A stretch of 64,000 nucleotides of DNA from Coprinopsis marcescibilis. Its lineage: Eukaryota > Basidiomycota > Agaricomycetes > Agaricales > Psathyrellaceae. This document shows, piece by piece, positions 38,643 to 50,712 of this stretch; position 1 is the first letter of the stretch; each line of letters starts with the position of its first letter. The stretch spans positions 34,611-98,610 of the forward strand of contig ML210247.1 in NCBI GenBank assembly GCA_004369085.1. Direction: 5' to 3'. The position numbers and the translations under genes are program-made. A model generated the notes under the pieces. That model saw nothing but the letters and a program-made list of their open reading frames with translations, had not been told where the DNA came from and did no database searches.

Positions 38643-41600
38643 ATGCCGCCAAAGAACAAAGGAAAGAAAGGAAAGAAGGGCGATGACGACTTCTGGTTCG
38701 TAGAACAGAAATCGCGGTTAGTTTCTGGTTAATCAATCAGATTATCTAGGGCAACTGCTGGTGAAAGCATTACGCCAAACCCAATCCCTGCAGAGGACGA
38801 TGCCCTTGCGAGCACAAAACCAGTAGCATCTGATTTATCGGCGAACGCCTCTGAATATGTTGCCGGAGATATAGTAGACGACAATGAAGATTTTGGTGGA
38901 TTGATGGTATGTACTTCACCGCCCATTCATATAAATTCCATCATTGACTTCGTCCTCAGTCAGCATTGTCGAAGGCATCAACGAAACCCAAAAAGGAGAA
39001 GAAAAAGAACAAGACTGCGACACCTTTGCCAGAGGAACCCGAAGAAGATGCTCCTTCGAAGGCACCTGTGGAGGTCACCGCTGAAGATCTTATCGACGAG
39101 GAATGGGGCCCAGTGAAGGACAAGAAAAAGAAGGACAAGAAGGGGAAATCTAAGAAATCTAAACACGATGATGACGAGGAAACGCCAGAGGCCGATGGTT
39201 TGAAGGGTGGGTGCAGCTTTGTGATGTGAGTGTATTTGCCGTACTGACGAAACCTGACCTGCACACAGTGGACGCCCCAGCACCAGCAAGCCGGGAAAGG
39301 TCCGCCGAGCCTGACGCTGCCAACGACGACGCAGATGAGGACGGCGACGGTACTCCCAAGGTTCTTTCGAAGAAAGAGAAGGAAAAGTTGAAGAAGGAGA
39401 AGGAGAAGGTACATTTGACCACCTCAGGTGCTCATTCGCGTTTTTGCTTTACTCATCGACATACAATGTAGGCGAAGAAAAAGGCGCAAGCTGCAGCAAA
39501 GAAAGCGCAACAAGACAAGGAGCTTGAAGAGATCACTGGTCTAGCTCCTGCAACTGCAGCCCCCACCCCTCCTGCTGTCATCTCTGAGCCATCAGCACCA
39601 GCCCAGGCGGATGAAAATGAAGACGACGGAGATGAAGGTGCTCCAGGAAAATCGGACTCTAAGAAAAAGAAAAAGAAGAAGGCCAAAAAGGATAAGGAGG
39701 AGGAGCCTGCACAGGCCCCTCCGCCCAAAAAGGCCAAGGGAGGTGCACTGGGCGGACTCCGTGCTTTATTAGAGGAGAAGAAGCGGTTGGAAGAGGAAGC
39801 CAGGCTCAGGGAGGAGGAGGAAAGGAAGAAGATAGAGGAGGAAGAAAAACGTCTGGAAGAAGAGCAGAGGAAGAAAGACGAGGAGAAGCAACGCAAGAAG
39901 GAGAAAGAAAAGGTGACCCCTCAATGTTCTCGCTTTGACTTTAATTTTAATCATTTCGGACGGCACACAGGCGAAACGCGAGCAACTGAAGAAGGAAGGA
40001 AAATTCCTTACAAAGAAGCAGAAGGAAGAACGACAAATGGCCGAAATCCGCAAGCAGGCTCTGTTAGCATCTGGGGTGCAAATCGAGGGCTTACAAGCTT
40101 CTGGCAGTGGCCCGGCGGCAGGGAAGAAGGTTGTTTATGGCAATCGCAAGAAGAAAGCGCCTGGTGCGAAGGATGCCTCGCCTGCCCAATCACGGCCTCG
40201 GTCGCCGGAGCCCACGCCCACACCTCCTCCAGCGTCTGTTGCGTCAAGCAGCAAGCAAGACGACGAGCCCAAATCTGACTGGGAAGCCAGCTCAGACGGA
40301 GAGGACACCAAACCTGCCGCACAAGCACCTGCCGCTGCCGCTGAAGTCAAAGATTCTTGGGACGCCTCTTCAGACGAGGAAGAGGCTCCCGCTCCCGCTC
40401 CCGCAACCAAGGCTTCAGGGAAGACAGCAGCCAAAGGTAAATCAAGGTTGTTTTCCGCATTACACACATCCTAACGGTAATGTATGATGATCTTGCAGCC
40501 AAGGCCACTGGCAAAGCTACTGCCTCTGAAGCAGCAAAGGCAGCTACCACAGCACCTGTGGCTAAACCGGCGCCGAAAGACAAGCAACCAGCTAAGGATG
40601 AGTCAGAGTCAGAGTCTTCCTCGGAATCCGGATCCGACTCAGATTCAGATGAGAGTGACTCTGACGACTCCAGCTCTGATTCCGGCTCTGATTCAGATTC
40701 ATCGTCTGACGAGGAGGTCACTAAGGCTCAGCAAATGGCGGCCAAGCGCAAGGCAGATGCTGCTGAGCGAAGAGCAAAGGCGCGAGTGGAGGCGTTGGCC
40801 GCGAGGAACAAGGATGACCTTCGAAGCCCTATTTGCTGTATTCTTGGACATGTCGATACTGGTAAAACCAAGCTGCTCGATAAGGTATGTGGGCTGGACC
40901 CTTGTTTTCAAAAGATACCGACGCATTCCAACTTTCCTAGATTCGTCAAACCAATGTCCAGGAAGGAGAAGCTGGTGGTATCACCCAGCAAATTGGTGCG
41001 ACATACTTCCCTGTCGATGCAATCAAGCAGAAGACGCTCGTCATGAACAAGGTACAACCTTCCATTGCCCAGATATTCTTCAGCTCTCACATACCTTTCA
41101 GGACGGGGCACAAGAGTACAAGATTCCGGGTCTGCTCGTAATTGATACACCAGGACACGAGTCTTTCACCAACTTGCGTTCCCGTGGTAGCTCGCTCTGT
41201 AACATCGCTATTCTTGTCGTCGATATCATGCACGGCCTGGAACCCCAAACTTTGGAGTCTCTCAGATTGCTGCGAGATAAGAAGACCCCCTTTATCGTCG
41301 CCCTCAACAAGGTAATTCGACCAATTATTGCTACCCGTTCACTCTCTAATAATGGACTCTAGATCGATCGTATCTATGGATGGGACCCCACCCCCGATAA
41401 CTCATTCAGGGACTCCCTTGCCAAGCAAAGTCGTCATGTCCAACGTGAGTTCGAGGACCGAGTAGGCAAAACCATTGTCGCTTTCGCAGAGGAGGGTTTG
41501 AACGCCGTCCTCTACTACGACAACAAGAACTTTGCCCGCAACGTCTCGTTGGTTCCAACCTCCGCCATCACTGGAGAGGGTGTACCCGACATGATTTTGC

Positions 41601-43111
41601 TTCTCGTCAATTTGACGCAGCAACGCATGAGTGATGCTTTGATGTACATCTCCGAGCTGGAATGTACCGTCCTCGAAGTCAAGGTCATTGAAGGCCTGGG
41701 TACGACGATCGATGTTATCTTGTCCAACGGATACCTACGAGAGGGTGATAGGATCGTGGTTTGTGGCCTCAACGGGCCGATTGTCACTCAGATCCGGGCC
41801 CTTTTGACACCTCAACCACTTCGTGAACTCAGAGTCAAGGTAAGCATCGTCGTTATCAGTAAATGACGTCCAATTTGACTTTTCGTTCAGTCCAACTACG
41901 TACATCATAAAGAAGTGAAGGCTGCTCTCGGAGTGAAGATTTCCGCCCCAGACTTGGAGAAGGCCATTGCTGGTTCTCGTCTGTTGGTACTTGGCCCAGA
42001 CGATGACGAGGACGACTTGAGAGATGAGGTCATGGCAGACCTTACTTCGCTGCTGAACAATATCGACAAGTCCGGCCGGGGTGTTTGCGTACAGGCATCC
42101 ACTCTCGGATCCTTGGAGGCGTTGCTGGACTTCTTGAAGACGAGTAAGATCCCTGTGTCGGGAATCAACATCGGCCCCGTATATAAGCGTGACGTCATGC
42201 GCTCTGGTACTATGTTGGAGAAGGCGAAGGAGCTTGCAGTTATTCTCGCATTCGATGTCCCTATCGACAAGGATGCTGAGCGACTTGCCGAAGAAATGGG
42301 TATCCGAATCTTCAAAGGTAGATCATATCTCGTCATTTTGAATCATCGGCTAACGCACCGGTGTTAGCGAACATTATCTATCATTTGTTCGACGCGTTCA
42401 CTGCATACAACAAGGAAATTGTAGAGGCCAAGAAGCGTGACGCCGCGCCCCAGGCAGTTTGGCCTTGTCGCCTCAAGATCATCGCCACTTTCTGTAAGCG
42501 GGACCCGATTATTGTCGGTGTCGATATCTTGGACGGTACCTTGCGGGTTGGAACGCCATTGGCCGTCGTTAAGATTGATCCGGCCACAGGAACGAAGACT
42601 ATAATCGATCTGGGCAAAATGTAGGCACCTCGCCTCTAAGCTCCTTCTGTCGTTGTCATTCTGATATCTGCCTTCTTTTCTTTCCAGCACATCTTTGGAA
42701 ATCAATCACAAAAATTATGATGTGAGTCTATTCCTCTTTGGTCTGATCACTTGACCCTTACAAGATGTGCCTTTAGATTGTGAAAAAGAACCAAGCTGGA
42801 GGTGGCGTGGCCGTAAAGATTGAGCACGCAGTTTACCAGTCTGCCAAGATGTTCGGGCGGCACTTCGACGACAAGGACGAGCTTTTGAGTCATATCTCCC
42901 GCCAGAGTATTGATGTTTTAAAGGCGAGTTGCCCCCTCGCACCGTGTGGTCGAATGTCTACTGACCTTGAATGGTTACAGAACAACTTCAAAGCCGAAGT
43001 CAGCCACGAAGAATGGCTCCTCCTTCGTGGTCTCAAGACTGTACGTTACCCGCTACTCTTCTGCACTCAGCTTAAAGCTGACTTCGTTTGCAGCGCTTTG
43101 GAATTCCTTGA
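38643..43111 (+). CDS. FUN12: Translation initiation factor eIF5B (FUN12)
   Basis: eIF5B is the IF2-family GTPase that catalyses ribosomal subunit joining. The Lys-rich start [18 protein letters not shown] leads into a long Lys/Glu/Ser low-complexity region containing coiled-coil-like [20 protein letters not shown] and acidic Ser repeats. The G domain has [15 protein letters not shown] (G1), [40 protein letters not shown] (G3) and [13 protein letters not shown] (G4). Domain II has [20 protein letters not shown]. Later parts include [14 protein letters not shown] and [20 protein letters not shown]. The last domain contains [20 protein letters not shown] and [20 protein letters not shown], ending FGIP after a final intron. 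About 14 exons join in frame. The gene is complete and intact. Confidence 0.94.
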
Positions 43112-43282
43112 AAAAATCAATCGACGATCGTCATTTTCGGGGCCTTTGTGGCTTCGTGCCTTGAGTCCGAATACCGCATGATCTCGCTGACTAAACCCGC
43201 TTGGTATATAATGCTGTGATTTTTGAGCGAAAATAGCACTTTTCCTCCTTCCTCCCCCGCTTGTCATCTTGCATTGGAAGCA

Positions 43283-45625
43283 ATGTCGGTTGCTTCAAAA
43301 ACCTCAAAGCCGGATGTCGAGGACGTGCAAGACGCCCAATATGTCGATCAAGATGAGCTACAGCTGGTACTGCTTCTATGAGGCGATCCTGGACTCTCTA
43401 CTGCTGTATTGCGATTTGGTAACGTTCAAAGACATATACTGGAACGGCTGCGGGTATCCCATTTGTCCTTGACCTCTGTGTTGAAATTTTTTAAGCACAT
43501 GTCGAGTGCATTGGGATTGAGATTATACCGCTTGAACCTGATCAGCGCTGATACCTGCGTAGGGAAGCCCCAGTGTTATCGTCTCTTGTTTTCTATATCC
43601 CGTCAAAGCGTACTAACTGGTCTTGTTCCGGTGTATTTGTAGCAAAAGCTCGGCTACAAGCAGGTATAAGAGACTGGCAATCATGTTAGGTAGAATCAAA
43701 CTGATAGGTTTCCGTCATAGCAACTCCACCGCACATGGGGAATCGTAGAAAGCTTTGCAGCGAGCTTCTGTGCCCTCAACTTCATCGGTGGCGCAAGGTA
43801 CAGTCCATATTCGCATGTCTGGTGTCTGGTACTTAATTTTCTTCAAGAACCGGTCTCTTTCTTGGTTTATTGGCTGGTGGCCCTGCAGCAATCTGGTAAG
43901 TTCTTGGCGAACATCGACCCGAGCTGTGCTGATAGCGCCGATAGGTCTTCCTACATCATAACGATCTTCTTCATGATGATCACTGCTAGCATCTTGGCCG
44001 AGATTTGTTCTGCTCTTCCTTTGAGTGGTTCCATTTACATTTGGGCTGCTGAGAGTGCCGGACCCAAGTACGCTCGATTCGTCGGGTTCATCGTCGCCTG
44101 GTGGACCTGTACCGCGTGGATGACATTTGCTGCAGGAAATTGCCAGGTTTGTCCTCATTGAGCAGACCTTCGTATTCTTAGCTTACCTGTGAGATTCAGA
44201 CCACCGCGAATTATGTTGCCACGCAGCTGCTCGTCTGGGAGATCGACTTCCCTGGAGGCATTTCCAATGAAAATATCAAGTGGAGGGCTTTCATTTGGGC
44301 TTTATCTCAAGGCATCCTACTAGTTGCGATCGGTATCAATCGCCTTCCGCCAAGGCTTTTTTCGCGAATCTTCAAACTCTCAATGGGCCTCATGATCGTC
44401 GATTTCCTGCTCTGCATCATCTGGCTTCCTATCGGCGTCTCGAGAACCTACGGATTCCGCTCTGCTAAGGATGTCTTCACCCAGACATGTGCGTTCCGTT
44501 CAAAAATTATCGTTCCTTCTTCTTAATAGCCCAATTAGACAATGGGACGGGAGCGCCACCCGCTTGGAACTGGATTCTTTCGTTGTGAGTGTCCACCGAG
44601 ACTCCTCGCGTTTATTCGTCTTTCTCATCAACCATATAGCCTTTTCACCGCAGGGAGTATGACTGGTTTTGATGCCTCTGGACACATCGCGGAGGAAACG
44701 AAAAACGCACGGTATGTTTTCTCCGTTATCTCCGGATGCACCTTACTTATGTCGCTTCCTAAGGATCGTCGCAGGCAAGGGTATCTTGACCAGTGCTCTA
44801 GCGACAGGAGTCTGCGGTTTTACCCTCACTATCCTCTTGCTATTCTGCACGCCCGACTTAGACATCCTGTTCGGCCTTGGATCCGCTCCTCAGCCTTTCG
44901 TTCTTTTCTATTCCATGGCCCTTGGCCGCCCAGGCAGCGCCTTTATGACGGCTCTTGCTGCCGTTGGTCTTATCTTGGTGAGCCCTAGTTACGTAAATAA
45001 GCGTACATGCCAATTTTTAAACGGACGTCAGAATACGAGTGTCGCCATTGTCGCTGCTTCCAGACTCATCTTCGCGGTGGCTCGCGATGGTGTGCTGCCG
45101 GGATCCAAATGGATTGGCCAAGTGGATGAAGAAGGTCAACCTAGGAACGCCGTTACCGTCATGTACATCTTCGGTGCCATCATTCTTTGCACTATCCTTC
45201 CTAGCCAAGTCGCTTTCTACTCCCTCGTTTCCGCAGGTGGTGTTCCTACCATCGCAGCATACGGGTTGATCGCGCTCCTCCGCCTCACTAGGACACCGAA
45301 TGACTTCAAATCTTCGTACTTTTTCTTGGGTCGCTTCCGCAAACCAATGTACGCCGTCACCGTCCTGTGGTGTGGTTTGATCGTTGCCGTCATGTTGTCG
45401 CCATTCTTCTTCCCTGTCACTGCGGAGTACTTCAACTTCGTGAGTTTCCTTCCTTACTAGTGCTTGTGAATGAATCTAATCGAACTTTCTTAGGCCTGTG
45501 TCATCTTTGCAGCTGCTACTCTGTTCGGAATTCTCAGTTGGTATTTCACCCCTGAGGACAAATGGCTACGAAGGGAGCAAGTCATCCAAGCCTTCGAAAC
45601 GGCCAACGCTACCACCACGGAGTGA
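43283..45625 (+). CDS. APC-superfamily amino acid/choline permease (fungal ACT type)
   Basis: This is a plasma-membrane-type transporter of the APC superfamily, related to the GABA/choline permeases Uga4 and Hnm1. Reading across introns, the cytosolic N-terminus ends LQKLGYKQQLHRTWGIVESF and leads into TM1. Further helices include GLFLGLLAGGPAAIWSSYII, ILAEICSALPLSGSIYIWAA, GFIVAWWTCTAWMTFAAGNC, and the family signature TGFDASGHIAEETKNA near 44660-44710. C-terminal helices include AFYSLVSAGGVPTIAAYGLI and MYAVTVLWCGLIVAVMLSPF, and the tail is DKWLRREQVIQAFETAN. About 12 helices are expected. The first intron (43367-43642) is 276 bp, far longer than the others. The substrate cannot be decided from sequence. 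It lies 171 bp downstream of eIF5B in tandem. Confidence 0.88.
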
Positions 45626-45938
45626 AAATTTGGATAATCATCATACAACCTCCCTCGCTTCCATCACGAGAGTTATCTTCTCTGCTCCGTTTTCGATATT
45701 CGTCTTTCTATGTCTGTTATGTTTGATTACCATCTACGTTACTCATTTTTCCCTTACTGACTTGGATATATCTGCTTGTCGTTGATTCCGAATATCATCG
45801 CGTTCATTCTCAACTCCGAGCTCGACTCGACCACAAGTAATTCAGTTGGGCGATTCACAGGAACCGTCCACATTGCAGCTTACATTAAACACTCCTGGGA
45901 TCAAACATAATGCGTATTGGGACAGCCTGTACAACTGA

Positions 45939-46201
45939 ATGAAGAACTCACTTCAAGCAGTGGCATACAGCATGGTCATTGGAGCTGTGTTGGTTCTGAT
46001 ACTGGTACGAATTATAAAGACGTTGAAAAAGCCGCGGAGAGAAGTGGTGCATCCAAGGTGAAAACCTGCGTATTTTCCAAGATCAATGCGACCCTGAACA
46101 GGATTCCACCAGGCCTCACTCGGGATTTGTCCAGCATCTCAGGATTCTTCAAGACCGTGGAACTGTCGCTCTTCGCGTTCTCGAGATCACAAGTGAAATG
46201 A
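45939..46201 (+). CDS. Possible small single-pass membrane protein
   Basis: Two exons, 45939-46055 and about 46100-46201, are joined by a roughly 44-bp GT-AG intron. They would encode about 72 residues: a short N-terminus, one clear hydrophobic helix (AYSMVIGAVLVLILVRII), a basic flank (KTLKKPRREVVHPR) that predicts a cytosolic C-terminal side, and a Ser/Phe-rich tail (GLTRDLSSISGFFKTVELSL). I recognise no family. The helix with positive flank is convincing, but the intron is short and there is no second line of evidence. Confidence 0.35.
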
Positions 46202-46626
46202 TATTCACGTAACTGTTCTATTTCTAGTAAGTTAAAAATAACGACGACGCCTGCGAAAGACGGTACGCGCAGGGAACGTTGTGGTGCGGGGGCGTTTCGA
46301 GGAATATGTTTCGAGCGTTTCCTGTAAGTGACACGGTGAAAATTTGTCATCGTGAGGTTAGTCTGAGGATCCATGAGTAAATGGCTGAAGGACACCTGGG
46401 TCCTAATGCACACATCGTACCAGGCTGGTGGCTATCCATGCGGGAGGAGGGTTTTGAGAATAATCAGAACAAAAGTGCCCAGCTGTCACCAGCCACCCAA
46501 GTATCTGAACAGCTGTGAGAATCAGGACTACTTCCCGCGACGCCAGGATAAAACTGACTTACCGAATGATTTTCTCGTATCGAAATTTAGCAAGATTGTC
46601 CAAGACTGGGAAAGGCGACGATCTCC
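46202..46626. other. Intergenic region
   Basis: No gene supported. The plus-strand frame at 46373-46642 lacks any domain and runs antisense into the neighbouring gene. Confidence 0.5.
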
Positions 46627-47955
46627 TCACCGGAGGCCATGAACCCTGCAAAACGGCTTCTGGCCAGCCCGGTCGATATCTTGACAGCCGCAAGTGGCTC
46701 CAGCTCCAGCCCAGCTTGCGCAGTCCTGAGCTGTCGTAGTTCCAATTAATTCAGATCCCACCAAAGAGCGGTTCTCGATATGGGTTTTACTTCTGGGAGG
46801 TTCTGTGTGCGCTTGAGAGATTTCGGAGATTTCAGGGATCGTTCCACCAGCAGAGATTTCGTGGAATGACGCAGACGGCTTTCGAAGGATCCCTTTAAGA
46901 GGTTTGTCCGAGGAGGCTGAGGGTGGCGGCATCGACGAGGGGCGGCGCTTCAAGCCAGGGAACAACGACACGGAGTCGGGGTGGCGTCTTTCATTCTGCA
47001 CAGTTGCAATAGAGGAGGCCCAGCTGATGCGCTTTTTGCTGTCCTTCCCTAGGTCTTGCGATGCGAGTGCCTCTGCCAATGCCTCTTCTCGCTGACGTTT
47101 CATTTCTAGGGCCTTTTGTCGCTCAGGACGCGAAGTATACGCCTCGATAGTAAACACGCGTTTTCGGGGGAGGTTCTGCGATGCTCTCTTCAAATCTTCC
47201 TGAAACACTTATCAGCAAGACACATTCGATAAAGGATCCGGATCACGCACATCTTTCTCCAAGTCGTTGGGCATGTCCTGGATTTTGCGGCGGTAAATGA
47301 TCACGTAGAAGTACCAAACCAGGGAGCCTAGGACTACAAGGCTGAAAAACGCCAGACCCAGAAAGGCATAAACCTGTACGCCAAGCCATAGAGCCTGCGA
47401 GACCGGGCGAGAGTCTAGAGGAACGTCAACCGTTTGTGAGGGAGCAGTGGTGGAAATAGTGAAATCAGGCCAGTTGCGCTGAAAATGTCGATTAGAGGAC
47501 GTTCGCGTCCTCGACTGCGTCACATTAAGAGTGGGGGTCATCGCAGATGTCCACAAGTTCGAGTACAGTGGATATGGCGAAAACAAGTCTCGCATAGCCC
47601 AGAATCCCAGATTCGTCGTTTCCGTGGGCTTAAACCACAGAAAGGAGGAATTGAGAAGCAGACCGACAGCCCCGTACCGAACTTCACTCTCCTTGGCGGG
47701 TGCTCTGAAACGCCTCTCGATGTGCGCATTATCACCGGGCCGCTCCACGTTTTCTCTGTGCGAACAAGAAACACGATGAAATCCGACTCGCCTTTGATGT
47801 AGTCGATAGTCGTGTCTCTTCCTCGATGCTTGACGCAGGCTCCGAGCCGCCGGCACGTTGGCGTGTGCAGGGTCAGAGAGAAGAACCGAATACGTGGTCC
47901 GCAGGGTCGCACTATCTTCGTTGCGGTGCTGTGATGCAGGGAAGGGCGACGACAA
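46627..47955 (-). CDS. Type I membrane protein with basic cytosolic tail (5' end uncertain)
   Basis: Two exons are supported. The first contains an extracytosolic-looking region with FWAMRDLFSPYPLYSNLWTS and an N-glycosylation site in TPTLNVTQS. A Ser/Thr-rich juxtamembrane segment (DFTISTTAPSQTVDVPLDSR) follows, then one strong transmembrane helix, VYAFLGLAFFSLVVLGSLVW, ahead of a basic stop-transfer YRRKIQDMPNDLEKD. A roughly 47-bp intron (GTGCGT...CAG) leads to the cytosolic exon: EDLKRASQNLPRKRVFTIEA, KALEMKRQREEALAEALASQ and LKGILRKPSASF, ending VHGLR at 46627. I do not recognise the family. The 5' end is unclear because upstream frames overlap and no good signal peptide was found; the open frame reaches 47955, but exons further upstream are likely. 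Confidence 0.55.
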
Positions 47956-49136
47956 GAACGTTTCCCGACAGACGACATCCGAGGGGCCTTATCGATTGTA
48001 TGCCGCGGTTGCTGTGATTGTCGAACGAGACTGCCGGCGGTTTGTGTGATGGAACCATCTCGATAGTGATAATGGGTGGGTGGTACGTGACTGGTTGACT
48101 GGTCAGGATGCCGGACAAGGAGAGGCCGCTCGCAAGCATCAAGGTGCGCAGAACCCGCTACATCGTCCTCCCTACCTACATACGAACCATCTCGCGGGCC
48201 AAGTGAAAGGCACAGAGGTTGTGAATTCGCGCGAACGTTTACAGAATGGCTTGCATGTTGAGAATGAGAACCATGCTGTCCAGACAGAAACAAAGCCTGA
48301 GAACGATCATTTATCGGAAGCACAACAGCATGGCGACATCAGTTGATACTGGCCACATACCAGTGAATGCGAGTGAATACCCGTGGAGATTCAGCAAACA
48401 CTACAAGGCAAAGGACCCTTCAGGTTCCCTATTGGTTCCCTGTCCTCCTTCTCAATAACCTCCATCGCTCTAGAACACGATCTCCGAGTCCAATCCCGTG
48501 GAGATTGTACCGTCATGGGGCTGTTGGTGTTGGCATTCACCGAGGAATGTTGTAGTCAGTACGTCGAAGAGGGCTTGGTCCATTCCTTGTCCGACATGGA
48601 ACTACGAGGCGCCGAAATTTTCAATAGTCAGCGAGATGCGCCCCTGCTGTGACCATATGATATCTTTCACTCGCCGACCGAAGGGTTGAATACCTGTGGC
48701 GATTGGTGGTCGGCGGAGGTCCAATCCAATAGTGGGCATTGATCATGATGCATGGTGAGAAGACACGCGACTTCCTTGGACAGGGACGCGTCGAATAGGG
48801 GCAAAGCCTGTGATCCAGTCCAAATTTAAGGGAAGGAATGGCCCCAAGCGTTTAGGAAGTCTAAGAAGGGAGAAGAGGCAAATTACACATCGATATTGGT
48901 TAGTTATATAGCTTCTGGGATGGAGGGAGCGTCGCTGTGTTTGTATTCGAGTATTCTGAGGGATCCGAGGGTATAATGACGCGTTGGCGCGTTAGGTTTA
49001 GGGTTCAGTGCTGAACAAAATCTAAAACCGCGGAGAAAGACAAACAGACACAGAAATCCACCGCAATTGTCGGAAGGTTCACTGACCATCATCGTACTGA
49101 ATAAGACTTGGATCCCAGGACGCGCATCCTGCGATA
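47956..49136. other. Uncertain 5' region of the membrane-protein gene and intergenic DNA
   Basis: On the minus strand a 261-residue open frame (47538-48323) overlaps the membrane-protein exon in another frame and contains YIKGESDFIVFLVRTEKTWS, which looks protein-like. A third frame starts at 48142 (MLASGLSLSGILTSQPVTYH). One or both may supply upstream exons. From about 48350 to 49136 nothing is supported on either strand. Confidence 0.4.
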
Positions 49137-49596
49137 CTAGAGAAAATCCATCGAGATCTTGTGGCCTACCCATTCCCAGTGATACGGCGAAAGTCCACAG
49201 GCTATGTCAACATAGATCTCTAGATAGTTACCTGGCAGACCTAGGTATGGTTTCCTGCCCCGTGATTTCTCTCGCTTGAAAGGCGCTGCAAAAACCAAAC
49301 CGTCATTCAGTTGGAACGATCTAAATTTAGAGCATATTGATTCACCCGTATAACGACTATGATACTCACCTCCCTGCCTCTTCGCAACTCGGTCGTAGAT
49401 ACAAAATCTTCGAAGGTACTCAGAGCAAAGTCGACACGCTAATTCATCAAGCTCACGAATAACGGCTGTGAACCAGCGCTGATACCGCGAGAGCAAGAAT
49501 GTCGAAAGGCCGGACCTAACAAATTGATCAGCTGGTCATCACCCATCCATATCTTTACCACTCCGGCACACAGACGGCTTACCGTTCGCACTTCAT
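49137..49596 (-). CDS. Possible small basic protein, four exons, unassigned
   Basis: Starting at ATG 49596 (MKCER), a GT-AG intron leads to SGLSTFLLSRYQRWFTAVIR, ELDELACRLCSEYLRRFCIY and DRVAKRQG. A second intron gives APFKREKSRGRKPYLGLPG, and a third gives HKISMDFL with the stop at 49137. All junctions keep one frame, giving about 80 residues. The middle is helical with four cysteines, the C-terminus is basic. I know no matching family; a small mitochondrial or RNA-binding protein is possible. The consistent splicing is the main support. Confidence 0.4.
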
Positions 49597-50712
49597 TTTC
49601 AGGCAAGTTATCGGTATTTCACAATGGGAAGAAGGAATCGAAACCGTGGTCTTAGTTAGCCCCTAACCCATGGACACATCGCATCAGCAAACATATCATC
49701 CCAGATCTAACCGTGTTGAATCCCATCTCAATGCTCATCTAGCACGAGGCGTTTGCCACTTCTACTTCTTCTTCCTTTCCTTAATCTTTCTCGTCAGGGT
49801 CCATGGCCGCCTATAGGCTACAACGTATCCGCATGCGGAAGTTCCCGAACCAGGGTACACTGTACCAACCAACGATAGATCGATCCAACATTCAACGTCC
49901 GCTACAACAACGAGAAAAAAAAACACAATTCAGCACACCGAACTCACAGGACAGTGTAATGGCTTCAACGGCAAGTGCAGCTAGTTAATTGACCCGAGAT
50001 TGGAAGTTCTAAAGGATCTAGTGACAGTGAGATTATAACATGGGACAACGCACCTTTCAAACTCATCACCAGATCGCTGTCGATGAGGGACTTTTGTAGT
50101 TGCGTAACCGACATTTAATAATGCTCGAAAGCCATAAGCGGCGAAGGGGAGGGCAGAGTCAAAAAGCGGTTAACCGAGTCCAGCATTCATTGTGGGCTAT
50201 TATATACCTTGGACGAGGTCCTGACGACTCGGAACCGCAATCGAAAAACAGCCTAATTCCCTGTCGCTTTGCGAGTCTTGCAGAGAAGAACTCTTGTTGA
50301 TTACACGTCCGTCGGGGGTGGAGAACAACAATCACGTCCGCGCAAGGCACAGAGTCACTGAGTTATGGCTGGGGTAAAGCGCACCCGTTGTAGAAGCACA
50401 GCGTTGGACCGTCACGCGTCAGTATTGACTGAAGCCGCAGATTCCTTACCAGTGGAGCTACTATGGTCTTTCGTCTTTATCGGAAACGAACCGGAGTGCA
50501 ATGACGCTTGCGCCTTGATATGAAAACGAAACTTCCGTAACCCCGGCTAAGCGTCTTCGATCGAGCGCTTGAAGCCTCGCATAACTGCGGTGTATGGATC
50601 AGCAAGTACACGTTACCGCGTGTTTTGGAGTTGGTCTCGCAGCAAGCATGAATAGAATTACGGAGCACACCAAGCTTTAGTCTTGATCTGCGACTGAACA
50701 TAGATAATACTT
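49597..50712. other. Intergenic region with a fragment resembling RPC1
   Basis: About 1.1 kb without a confirmed gene. Open frames at 49803-49988 and 50100-50300 lack domains. The first contains a short stretch resembling the RPC1 N-terminus, listed separately. Confidence 0.5.
49927..49953 (+). repeat. Degenerate copy of the RPC1 5' coding sequence
   Basis: These 27 bases match 7144-7170 in RPC1 exon 2 at 24 positions. In the same frame the peptide KKTQFSTPNSQDSV parallels RPC1 KKIQFSTLNAQDTV. Outside this core the similarity fades. It may be a relic of a partial duplication, or chance. Confidence 0.4.

Noticed and set aside
48150..49130. Possible tRNA or small RNA gene in the gene-poor stretch
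   Set aside because: No cloverleaf with matching A and B boxes could be found by eye; a covariance-model scan would be decisive.
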